Assembly: GCA_018401415.1 (NCBI GenBank)
Contig: JAGYKV010000017.1
Span: 329,268-393,267 of the forward strand
Reading direction: 5' to 3'
DNA length: 64,000 nucleotides
Origin: Candidatus Nanopelagicales bacterium
GTDB taxonomy: Bacteria > Actinomycetota > Actinomycetes > S36-B12
Part shown: piece after piece, positions 8,510 through 16,452 of the stretch
Numbering within the stretch: position 1 is the first letter of the stretch
Layout of the letters: every line of letters starts with the position of its first letter
Program-made: the position numbers and the translations under genes
Notes under the pieces: model-generated
Database searches by the model: none
What the model saw: only the letters and a program-made list of their open reading frames with translations
Told to the model about the DNA's origin: nothing

Positions 8510-9733
8510 ATGACGCTGAACAGACCCGAAACAGTTGCGGCTATTGCCGGGCAAATCCGGACATCCGTATCTCGCAGGCGCCTCTTGCAGGCGGCTGGAA
8601 TTGGCAGCGCGGCCATGGTTGTTGCGGCATGCGGAACGGGCTCTGAGGGTTCAGATGGAGCGGCGGATTCAGGTGAAGCAGCCTCCGCTACCGATCTTTC
8701 CGACACTGAGATGATCGCTAATTGGTCCAACTGGCCTTTGTACCTAGATGTAGATGAAGATTCGGGTGAGTACCCATCGCTTGTTGCTTTTGAGGAATCA
8801 ACCGGAATAGATGTCACATATACAGAAGATGTCAACGACAACAATGAATTTTTCGCCAAGGTGCGTACGCAACTTGAGCAGGGTCAAGACATCGGTCGAG
8901 ATCTGGTTGTTCTCACCGACTGGATGGCGGCATTGTGGATTCAGAGTGGATACGCCCAAAAGCTTGATAAGTCCCTAATCCCTAACTCCGTAAATCTCAT
9001 TCCTCGTCTGGCAGATGTCAACTTTGATAAGCCGCGTGATTATTCCCTCCCATGGCAGTCGGGATTTGGCGGTTTGGGCTACAACATTGAGGCTTTGCAG
9101 GCGGCCACAGGAAAGTCATCCATGACCTCAATGGACGAATTATTTGACCCGGCGCTGAAAGGTCGAGTGACATTGCTTTCTGAGATGCGCGACACCATGG
9201 GCTGCATATTGGCGTGGAAGGGTTACGACCCCGCAAGTTTCACCGATGCCGAATTTGAAGAAGCAATCGCAGAATTGACCAAGCAGGTGGACAGTGGCCA
9301 GGTGCGTCAGGTGACAGGCAACGATTACATCGCTGCAATGGAAAGCGGCGATGTCATTGCTGTAATTGGCTGGTCGGGAGATATTTTTGCCCTCGGTGAC
9401 GAATTCAACTTCACTTTGCCCGAGAGCGGCGGCATGCTCTGGACGGACAACATGCTGATCCCTGCACTAGCTCAGCACAAGAAGAATGCCGAAAAGATTA
9501 TGAACAACTATTACGATCCCGTAGTAGCGGCTCAGGTCGCTGCATATGTGAATTACATTTGCCCCGTTCAAGGTGCGCAGGCTGAAATGGAAAAAATAGA
9601 CCCTGAGCTGGCAAGCAGTGAATTCATTTTCCCCACAGATGCAATGCTCAACGAAACCTATGTCTTCATGGAGTTGACTCCTGAGCAAAATGAAGCTTAT
9701 GAAAGGCTTTTCCAAAAGGCGATCGGTAACTAA
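8510..9733 (+). CDS. potD: Polyamine ABC transporter substrate-binding lipoprotein (PotD family)
   Basis: 407-residue extracellular solute-binding protein of the PotD/PotF family, predicted to capture spermidine or putrescine. The N-terminus has a twin-arginine-like SRRRLLQAAG followed by a hydrophobic stretch and the lipobox VVAAC, then a Ser/Gly/Asp linker, so it is probably a lipid-anchored, possibly Tat-exported protein. The body begins NWSNWPLYLDVDEDSG and contains TYTEDVNDNNEF and PWQSGFGGLGYN, typical of actinobacterial PotD proteins. ATG at 8510 follows GAAGGAG by 10 nt; a TTG at 8447 is in frame but has no ribosome-binding site. It is followed by potA, potB and potC. The exact polyamine is inferred. 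Confidence 0.9.
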   Translation: MTLNRPETVAAIAGQIRTSVSRRRLLQAAGIGSAAMVVAACGTGSEGSDGAADSGEAASATDLSDTEMIANWSNWPLYLDVDEDSGEYPSLVAFEESTGIDVTYTEDVNDNNEFFAKVRTQLEQGQDIGRDLVVLTDWMAALWIQSGYAQKLDKSLIPNSVNLIPRLADVNFDKPRDYSLPWQSGFGGLGYNIEALQAATGKSSMTSMDELFDPALKGRVTLLSEMRDTMGCILAWKGYDPASFTDAEFEEAIAELTKQVDSGQVRQVTGNDYIAAMESGDVIAVIGWSGDIFALGDEFNFTLPESGGMLWTDNMLIPALAQHKKNAEKIMNNYYDPVVAAQVAAYVNYICPVQGAQAEMEKIDPELASSEFIFPTDAMLNETYVFMELTPEQNEAYERLFQKAIGN

Positions 9734-9794
9734 TATCCCGAATCGTGGTGGTCAATTGTGCTGACCTCCCACAATCGCTCTGAAAGGATCCACA

Positions 9795-10946
9795 TTGAGT
9801 GCATCTAGGGGTCGCAACGTCGAAGACCTGAATTTGAGGAATTTGACCAAGAAATTCGGCGATGTAGCAGCGGTAGATGACCTCACACTCACAGTTCCTG
9901 CAGGATCCTTCTTTGCTCTGCTGGGAGCATCCGGATGCGGCAAAACCACAACACTGCGCATGGTGGCCGGATTAGAAGAGCCAACGTCCGGGACTATTGC
10001 GATTGGCGATCAAGATATAACCCGCCTTCGGGCATTTCAGCGACCGGTAAACACCGTTTTCCAGTCCTATGCTCTCTTCCCCCACTTGGATATCTTCGAA
10101 AATGTGGCATTTGGCCTCCGCCGCCGCAAAGTGAAAAATGTGGATCAAAAGGTCAATGCAATGCTGGAACTTGTTGAGTTAGGCCCCATGGCTCGACGAA
10201 AGCCGAGTCAATTATCGGGTGGACAACAACAGAGAGTTGCCGTTGCCCGGGCTCTCATTAACGAACCAGATGTTCTGCTACTCGACGAACCACTAGGTGC
10301 GTTAGATCTCAAGTTACGCCGCCAAATGCAAATTGAGTTGAAAAGAATTCAAATGGAGGTCGGTACCACTTTCGTCCATGTCACCCATGATCAAGAAGAA
10401 GCCATGACCATGGCCGACACCGTTGCAGTCATGAATAAGGGTCGCATTGAGCAAATGGGACATCCGGCAGATATTTATGAACTTCCTCAGACTGTTTTTG
10501 TTGCCAATTTCTTGGGTCAATCAAATTTATTTGCAGGTTCGCGAACTGGTCAGTCCGGTGAGGTAATCATGGTTGACTCCCATGGCATGAAATTCTCGGT
10601 GCTGGCTTCGCGCAACTCAGCGATGTCAGACGAGATTATTATCGGTATCCGACCCGAGAAAATTGTGGTTCGTGATCTGGTTGATCAGGATGCGGTCCCC
10701 GCAGGTCACAACGCCCTAGAGGGTCGCGTCACCGATGTTTCCTACACGGGTGTTTCAACACAATATGTCGTGGAAACATTGTGGGGTCAAGATGTCACGG
10801 TATTTGAGCAAAATGTGATCGTAGGGGATCGCTGCGATGTTGGCGATCCCGTCATCCTGCACTGGTCACCTGAGCACACATTTGGTCTTGCCGGGGGAGA
10901 GACTCTCCTGCACAAGACCGCACAAGTTTTAGCCGCGGGCGTCTAA
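9795..10946 (+). CDS. potA: Polyamine ABC transporter ATP-binding protein (PotA family)
   Basis: 383-residue ATPase energising the importer. Walker A is GASGCGKTT, the Q-loop is in TVFQSYALFPHL, the signature is LSGGQQQRVAVARAL, Walker B is VLLLDEPLGALD, and the switch His is in THDQEEAMTMAD. The C-terminal 130 residues form a TOBE-like regulatory domain, as in PotA. Translation most likely starts at TTG, since GAAAGGA lies 6-7 nt upstream and no ATG is suitably placed. It is 61 nt after potD and 2 nt before potB. The ATPase assignment is certain; polyamine specificity comes from potD, potB and potC. Confidence 0.93.
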   Translation: MSASRGRNVEDLNLRNLTKKFGDVAAVDDLTLTVPAGSFFALLGASGCGKTTTLRMVAGLEEPTSGTIAIGDQDITRLRAFQRPVNTVFQSYALFPHLDIFENVAFGLRRRKVKNVDQKVNAMLELVELGPMARRKPSQLSGGQQQRVAVARALINEPDVLLLDEPLGALDLKLRRQMQIELKRIQMEVGTTFVHVTHDQEEAMTMADTVAVMNKGRIEQMGHPADIYELPQTVFVANFLGQSNLFAGSRTGQSGEVIMVDSHGMKFSVLASRNSAMSDEIIIGIRPEKIVVRDLVDQDAVPAGHNALEGRVTDVSYTGVSTQYVVETLWGQDVTVFEQNVIVGDRCDVGDPVILHWSPEHTFGLAGGETLLHKTAQVLAAGV

Positions 10947-10948
10947 CG

Positions 10949-11839
10949 GTGGTTGCATTACTACCGTCAACCGGAGCGAAGGCCCAGGTATCTCCCCAAA
11001 AACGCTCTAGAACCGGATACTTTCTTTTACTGCCAGGCATGACGTGGCTAGCTATTTTCTTTGCCATTCCATTCGTCACGCTGTTTCTCACGAGCCTCCA
11101 GGCTCCCGTTGCAGGTGAATCTGGGCAATATGTACCTGCATTTCAAGTCAGCAATTATCCGGATGCGCTCATGGAATACTGGCCACAGTTCCTCAAGTCA
11201 TTCATCTACGCAGGAATCGCTACAGCACTTGCATTATTAATTGCCTATCCTTTGGCCTATTTCATTGCATTTAAAGCAGGTCGCTGGCGTGCATTGATGC
11301 TTGTACTCGTTATTGCGCCTTCATTTGCATCTTTTCTACTTCGAACCTATGCATGGAAAACTATTCTGGCGGACGAAGGTTTCATAACATCCTTTTTCAA
11401 TGCGCTCCACCTACTACCCGATGATCGAATTTTGAATACCAGTATTGCCGTGATCGCAGGTCTCACCTATAACTTCCTTCCTTTTATGATTTTGCCCTTG
11501 TACGCAGCATTGGAAAAAGTTGATCCGAGACTCATTGAAGCCTCAAACGACCTTTACGCCTCTGCGTTTACAACTTTCCGTAAAGTCACTTGGCCGTTGT
11601 CTTTGCCCGGTGTCGTTGCAGGAACATTGCTCACATTTATTCCAGCGACGGGTGATTACATCAATGCGGAGCTACTGGGTTCAACCCAGGACAGAATGAT
11701 TGGAAATATTATTCAGACGAACTTCATAGAGTTCAGGGATTATCCGACCGCGAGTGCATTGTCATTCGTTCTCATGGCTGTAATTCTAGTTTTGGTCTTT
11801 ACCTATATTCGCCGTGCCGGAACGGAGGACCTGGTCTAA
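10949..11839 (+). CDS. potB: Polyamine ABC transporter permease (PotB family)
   Basis: 296-residue inner-membrane permease with about six hydrophobic segments. The first is around residues 27-48 and the last ends near residue 288. The cytoplasmic EAA loop, which docks on the ATPase, is LIEASNDLYASAFTTFRKVT followed by WPLSLPGVVAG. The GTG start lies 2 nt after the potA stop with no clear ribosome-binding site, so translation is probably coupled to potA. It ends by overlapping potC by one base. Confidence 0.92.
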   Translation: MVALLPSTGAKAQVSPQKRSRTGYFLLLPGMTWLAIFFAIPFVTLFLTSLQAPVAGESGQYVPAFQVSNYPDALMEYWPQFLKSFIYAGIATALALLIAYPLAYFIAFKAGRWRALMLVLVIAPSFASFLLRTYAWKTILADEGFITSFFNALHLLPDDRILNTSIAVIAGLTYNFLPFMILPLYAALEKVDPRLIEASNDLYASAFTTFRKVTWPLSLPGVVAGTLLTFIPATGDYINAELLGSTQDRMIGNIIQTNFIEFRDYPTASALSFVLMAVILVLVFTYIRRAGTEDLV

Positions 11840-12669
11840 TGCGTTGGATTCGTCAGCGACTTCTTGGAGTAATAGCAGTACTTGTTCTGGTTTACCTATT
11901 CATTCCCATCGCGGTTGTTGCTGTGCTCAGCTTTAATAAGCCCGACGGAAAGTACAACATCTCGTGGAATCAATTCTCAATTGATGCGTGGACTAATTTA
12001 TGTGGGGTCCCAGGTGTATGCGGTTCCTTTATGGTGAGCATCCGCATTGGAGTAATTACTACCATTGTGGCCACGATATTGGGCACCATGATTGCCTTTG
12101 CATTGGTTCGTTACCGGTTTCGGGGTCGGTCCACCACCAACCTACTGATCTTCCTTCCCATGACCACTCCAGAAGTGGTCATGGGTGCAAGCCTGCTGGC
12201 ACTTTTTTTGAACCTTCGATTCCCTCTGGGCGAAACAACAATCATTATCGCCCACATCATGTTTACTATCTCATTTATCGTGGTCACGGTTAAAGCGCGG
12301 TTACAAGGCATGGATCCACGGCTGGAAGAAGCTGCCAGGGATTTATATGCCGGTCCGCGAGCCACTTTCCGCTATGTCACGTTCCCACTGGTTGCCCCCG
12401 GGATCGCTGGCGCTGCTCTTCTCGGCTTCTCACTGTCCTTTGATGACTTCATCATTAGCTTCTTTAATGCCGGTACCGTTGTTACTTTCCCCATCTATAT
12501 CTGGGGAGCCGCTCAACGGGGAATCCCGGTTCAGGTAAATGCACTTGCCACCATGGTTTTCCTCGCCGCAATGGTTATTGTTCTCACAACTCAGGTCGTT
12601 TCCTACCGCAGACGCAAAGCTTTACAACTACCTCCCCAGGCTTTGGAAGCCGCGCTTCCTCGCTCTTGA
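11839..12669 (+). CDS. potC: Polyamine ABC transporter permease (PotC family)
   Basis: 276-residue second permease with six predicted membrane segments. The EAA loop reads LEEAARDLYAGPRATFRYVT followed by FPLVAPGIAGA, and the conserved SFDDFIISFFNAG of PotC proteins is present. Its ATG shares a base with the potB stop (TAATG), so the two permeases are translationally coupled and probably made in equal amounts as a heterodimer. It completes a full PotDABC importer. Confidence 0.92.
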   Translation: MRWIRQRLLGVIAVLVLVYLFIPIAVVAVLSFNKPDGKYNISWNQFSIDAWTNLCGVPGVCGSFMVSIRIGVITTIVATILGTMIAFALVRYRFRGRSTTNLLIFLPMTTPEVVMGASLLALFLNLRFPLGETTIIIAHIMFTISFIVVTVKARLQGMDPRLEEAARDLYAGPRATFRYVTFPLVAPGIAGAALLGFSLSFDDFIISFFNAGTVVTFPIYIWGAAQRGIPVQVNALATMVFLAAMVIVLTTQVVSYRRRKALQLPPQALEAALPRS

Positions 12670-12762
12670 TAGTCTTTGTCCGGTCTAATATTCGAGGGGA
12701 TTGGTGGGAAGGTCAGGCGGTCGGTCTGCCCCGTTACGTGAACTCTGACGTAAGGAATTCCC

Positions 12763-14175
12763 ATGTATTCGCAAGAAATCTCCCCACACGGTTGGGAAAG
12801 GACCAGGAGCCTCATCTCTACGCCGTATTGGCTGGATACGGATAATCGCCCCCTACCGCGTTCGGCATTTGAGGGTTACTCCGAAGTTGACCTAGTAATT
12901 GTCGGCGGTGGGTTCACCGGGTTATGGGCTGCGGTTGAAGTGGCCTTGAACAACCCCGACCGGCGCGTTGTCGTCTTAGAAGGTGGACGGATAGCAGGAG
13001 GGGCAACCGGTCGAAACGGCGGATTTGTCTCGGCGTCCCTCACTCATGGATTCAGCAATGGGCTAAGTCGATGGCCCCACGAAATCGATCGGTTGGTGGA
13101 GCTAGGCCGTAAAAATCTCGCCGAAATAGGAGCGCGGATTGAGGAGTTTCACATTGACTGCGATTGGATCGTGTCTGGCGAGATCGATGTAGCGACTGCC
13201 AGTTACCAGGTTGAGGATTTGACCAGGTTGCATGAACAACTTAATGCACACGGAATCCCATCTGAGCTACTTGATTCACGCGAAGTGCGCCAACGTGTGG
13301 ATTCTCCGCTGTTTGCGGCTGGTTTATTCGACCCTGACGTAGCAATGGTTAATCCTGCCGAATTGGCCTGGGGCTTGGCTCGAGTTGCCGAGAAACTGGG
13401 AGTGAAAATCCATGAGAATTCACCGGTCAATAGCCTCACTGAACAGGGCACCAGCGTTGTAGCCGGTGTCTCCGGTGGCGTGATTAAGGCTCGGAAAGTT
13501 CTTTTGGCAACTAATGCGTATCCACCGCTTTTACGCAGATTACGCCACTATCTCGTCCCGGTCTATGACTATGTACTCATGACAGAACCCCTTACGGCGA
13601 ATCAAAGACAGAGCATCAAGTGGGATGGTCGAGAAGGCATTGGGGATTCGGGAAATCAGTTCCACTATTACCGAACAACAAACACTGGCCGCATTTTATT
13701 CGGTGGCTTCGATGCCATCTATCACCGCAGCAATGGAATGAAGCCGGAATTTGATGTGGATAATGAATGTCTTGCTCGACTTGCCGACCACTTCGTTGAA
13801 ACTTTCCCGCAACTTTCGCCAGTGAGATTTACCCATGGCTGGGGCGGGGCAATAGACACATGCTCTCGGTTTAGCGCTTTTTGGGGCACAGCTCATCACG
13901 GGAAAACGGCATATGTTGCCGGCTACACGGGCTTAGGGGTTGGCGCATCTCGATTCGGGGCTTTAACCTGTCTCGACCTGCTAGAAGGTGCTTCAACAGA
14001 GCGGACCGAATTAGCCATGGTGAAGACAAAACCATTGCCGTTCCCACCGGAACCCCTGCGCTCACTGGGCATTGAATGGACAACACGATCATTACACCGC
14101 GCGGATTTACATGAAGGAAAGCGAAATCTTTGGCTGAGAACCCTGGATAAATTTGGGCTGGGGTTTGATTCATAG
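12763..14175 (+). CDS. FAD-dependent amine/amino-acid oxidoreductase (DAO family, PuuB-like)
   Basis: 470-residue flavoprotein. The FAD-binding dinucleotide fold is VDLVIVGGGFTGLWAAVEVA, followed by GGATGRNGGFVSASLTHG, a hallmark of the gamma-glutamylputrescine oxidase/PuuB group. A C-terminal GYTGLGVGASRFGA completes the flavin site. It would deaminate putrescine, gamma-glutamylputrescine or a related amine oxidatively, producing an aldehyde for the neighbouring ALDHs, plus ammonia and peroxide or reduced acceptor. No PuuA-type gamma-glutamylputrescine synthetase is visible, so the substrate may be the free polyamine or PuuA may lie elsewhere. TAAGGA precedes the ATG. It follows potC by 93 nt. 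Confidence 0.85.
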   Translation: MYSQEISPHGWERTRSLISTPYWLDTDNRPLPRSAFEGYSEVDLVIVGGGFTGLWAAVEVALNNPDRRVVVLEGGRIAGGATGRNGGFVSASLTHGFSNGLSRWPHEIDRLVELGRKNLAEIGARIEEFHIDCDWIVSGEIDVATASYQVEDLTRLHEQLNAHGIPSELLDSREVRQRVDSPLFAAGLFDPDVAMVNPAELAWGLARVAEKLGVKIHENSPVNSLTEQGTSVVAGVSGGVIKARKVLLATNAYPPLLRRLRHYLVPVYDYVLMTEPLTANQRQSIKWDGREGIGDSGNQFHYYRTTNTGRILFGGFDAIYHRSNGMKPEFDVDNECLARLADHFVETFPQLSPVRFTHGWGGAIDTCSRFSAFWGTAHHGKTAYVAGYTGLGVGASRFGALTCLDLLEGASTERTELAMVKTKPLPFPPEPLRSLGIEWTTRSLHRADLHEGKRNLWLRTLDKFGLGFDS

Positions 14176-14200
14176 CCGAGAGGGTTGGAGTTTCACAGGT

Positions 14201-14206
14201 TAGAGT
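14201..14206 (+). promoter_or_regulatory. -10 box TAGAGT of a predicted leaderless speB transcript
   Basis: TAGAGT is separated from the speB ATG by exactly 6 nt (TTTGCC), so transcription would start at or next to the start codon. No ribosome-binding site is present in between. The -35 region is not recognisable. Confidence 0.55.
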
Positions 14207-14212
14207 TTTGCC

Positions 14213-15244
14213 ATGACGCGATACGGATCTCAATTTGGACCACATTTTACTTTTCTTGGAGTTCCGGAATGTGATCTTTCGGATCCTGAGAGTTACAAAG
14301 ATGCCGAAGTTGTTATTGTCGGAGCTCCATTTGACGGTGGAACATCCTTTCGTGCAGGGGCACGGTTTGGTCCTCAGGCCCTGCGTGCCGCCTGCTATCT
14401 GGAGCACGATGGCAAGCGGCCGTCATTGGCCATGCGAGTTGACGGACTCCAAGATCTCGGTGTCGTTGATGCAGGCGATGTTGAAATGTTTAGTGGCGAC
14501 GCGGCTCGAAGTTGCGCTGATCTCGAGATTGAAATCGAAAAGATTGCATCCTCAGGCGCGATCCCACTGATTCTGGGGGGTGATCACACCGTGACCTGGC
14601 CAGATGTCACTGGGGTTGCGCGGGCACGGGGCTGGGGGAAAATCGCCGTGATTCACTTCGATGCACACGCAGACACCGGCGATATCACTTTTGGTTCTTT
14701 GATTGGCCATGGTCAACCAATGCGCCGACTGATCGAGTCCGGGGCGGTACGCGGGGATCGCTTTCTGCAAATTGGATTGCGTGGCTATTGGCCGGAGGCG
14801 GAAACATTGCAATGGATGGCTGAACAAGGAATGCGTTCCTATGAAATGACAGAGATCGTCCAGCGCGGATTGAATGAGTGCCTCACGGAAGCATTCGATA
14901 TTGCTTTAAGTGACTGCGATGGAGTTTTCCTCAGCGTTGATATCGACGTGTGTGATCCCGGTCATGCTCCAGGAACGGGCACACCTGAACCGGGTGGTTT
15001 ATCAGCCCGCGAGTTGTTGGATGCAGTGCGAAGAATCTGTTATCAATTGCCCGTGGTGGGCATGGATATTGTCGAGGTAGCTCCTCCGTATGACCATGCG
15101 GACATAACAGCCATGTTGGGCAACAGAGTGGTCCTTGAAGCGTTGAGTGCCATAGCTCGGAGAAAAAAAGATCAGCGCGATGGAACTATATGGAACCCGG
15201 CCCTGCCATTGCTTGCCGATCGGATTCCAGGGGAGCAATCATGA
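14213..15244 (+). CDS. speB: Agmatinase / arginase-family ureohydrolase
   Basis: 343-residue ureohydrolase, predicted to split agmatine into putrescine and urea. The binuclear manganese ligands are all present: GGDHTVTWPDV, IHFDAHADTGD and SVDIDVCDPGHAPGTGTPEP, with FDGGTSFRAGARFGP near the N-terminus as in agmatinases and guanidino-acid hydrolases. Some relatives act on guanidinobutyrate or guanidinopropionate, so the guanidino substrate is not fixed. The start ATG has no ribosome-binding site but follows a -10 box by 6 nt (leaderless prediction). Its stop overlaps the next gene's start by 4 nt (ATGA). It supplies putrescine to the oxidase and ALDH encoded alongside. Confidence 0.9.
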   Translation: MTRYGSQFGPHFTFLGVPECDLSDPESYKDAEVVIVGAPFDGGTSFRAGARFGPQALRAACYLEHDGKRPSLAMRVDGLQDLGVVDAGDVEMFSGDAARSCADLEIEIEKIASSGAIPLILGGDHTVTWPDVTGVARARGWGKIAVIHFDAHADTGDITFGSLIGHGQPMRRLIESGAVRGDRFLQIGLRGYWPEAETLQWMAEQGMRSYEMTEIVQRGLNECLTEAFDIALSDCDGVFLSVDIDVCDPGHAPGTGTPEPGGLSARELLDAVRRICYQLPVVGMDIVEVAPPYDHADITAMLGNRVVLEALSAIARRKKDQRDGTIWNPALPLLADRIPGEQS

Positions 15245-16452
15245 AAGTTCTGGCAATTGGGTCAGGCGGAGTGGGAACTAGCGCTGCACTCATTGCACAA
15301 CGTCGAGAGTTTTTCGACAAATGGATCTGTGCGGACCACGACTTCGTGAGAGCTGAAGAATTAGTCGATCGAGTCGGAGATCCGCGCTACGTCGCGGCAA
15401 GAGTCGATGCTTCCGATTCAACCGCGGTTGTGGCCTTGATTCGCGCGGAACAGATCACCCATGTAGTCAATCTGGTAGACCCCCGATTCGTCATGCCAAT
15501 TTTTGAGGCAGCACTGTCAGCCGGGGTAAATTACATGGACACGGCCATGAGTTTATCGCGCCCGCATCCCATCAATCCACTGAGTGAAACCGGAGTCAAA
15601 CTGGGAGATCAACAGTTTGCGACAGATTCCCAATGGCAGGAGGACGGCATTTTGGCCTTGTGCGGCATGGGAGTAGAACCAGGGCTGGCCGATGTTTTCG
15701 CGCGTTACGCATCCGATCACCTTTTTAGCGAGATAGACGAAATTGGGATTCGCGATGGTGCAAATCTAGAAGTTGCAGGTCACGTGTTTGCCCCGACATT
15801 TTCAATTTGGACAACCATTGAAGAATGCCTTAATCCGCCGGTGATTTGGGAGAAAGACAGGGGTTGGTTCACAACTGAACCGTTTAGCGATGCGGAAATC
15901 TTCGATTTTCCCGAAGGGATTGGTCCACAGGAGTGTGTGAACGTCGAACATGAAGAAGTGCTCCTTATCCCACGTTGGATTGAGTGCAAGAGGGTCACTT
16001 TCAAGTATGGTCTTGGCAATGAATTCATCGATGTACTGAAAACCCTTCACAAGTTGAACTTGGATTCCACAGATCCAGTGAATATTCGCGGAGTGAAAGT
16101 TTCACCTCGTGACGTGGTCGCTGCAGCATTGCCCGATCCGCTTACTCTAGGCGACAAAATGACGGGCAAGACATGTGCGGGAACGTGGGTGACGGGCAAA
16201 GACAAGAATGGAAACTCTGCTGAGGTATATCTCTACCATGTAACCGATAACGAGTGGTCCATGCGCGAGTACGGAACTCAGGCGGTGACATGGCAAACCG
16301 CCATGAATCCAGTGATTGCGCTGGAACTCCTGGCTACCGGGAAGTGGAGAGGCGTGGGAGTGCTCGGCCCCGAAGCCTTTGATGCAGTTCCCTATTTAGA
16401 ACTCATGGAGCACGGTTATGGACAAAAATACGGAGTGCGTTGGAAGAGTTAG
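15241..16452 (+). CDS. Saccharopine-dehydrogenase-family enzyme, carboxy(nor)spermidine-dehydrogenase-like
   Basis: 403-residue oxidoreductase. An N-terminal NAD(P) fold starts MKVLAIGSGGVGTSAALIA. A central GMGVEPGLADVFARYASDHL and a C-terminal catalytic region with ALPDPLTLGDKMTGKTCAGT match the layout of carboxynorspermidine dehydrogenase (Lys9-like). That enzyme couples aspartate semialdehyde to a diamine reductively. ATG is chosen because AGGGGAG lies just upstream and it overlaps the agmatinase stop (ATGA). No carboxynorspermidine decarboxylase gene is visible. Tight coupling to agmatinase makes a polyamine or polyamine-derived amino acid the likely substrate; a catabolic, reverse-direction role is possible. 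Family sure, reaction inferred. Confidence 0.75.
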   Translation: MKVLAIGSGGVGTSAALIAQRREFFDKWICADHDFVRAEELVDRVGDPRYVAARVDASDSTAVVALIRAEQITHVVNLVDPRFVMPIFEAALSAGVNYMDTAMSLSRPHPINPLSETGVKLGDQQFATDSQWQEDGILALCGMGVEPGLADVFARYASDHLFSEIDEIGIRDGANLEVAGHVFAPTFSIWTTIEECLNPPVIWEKDRGWFTTEPFSDAEIFDFPEGIGPQECVNVEHEEVLLIPRWIECKRVTFKYGLGNEFIDVLKTLHKLNLDSTDPVNIRGVKVSPRDVVAAALPDPLTLGDKMTGKTCAGTWVTGKDKNGNSAEVYLYHVTDNEWSMREYGTQAVTWQTAMNPVIALELLATGKWRGVGVLGPEAFDAVPYLELMEHGYGQKYGVRWKS

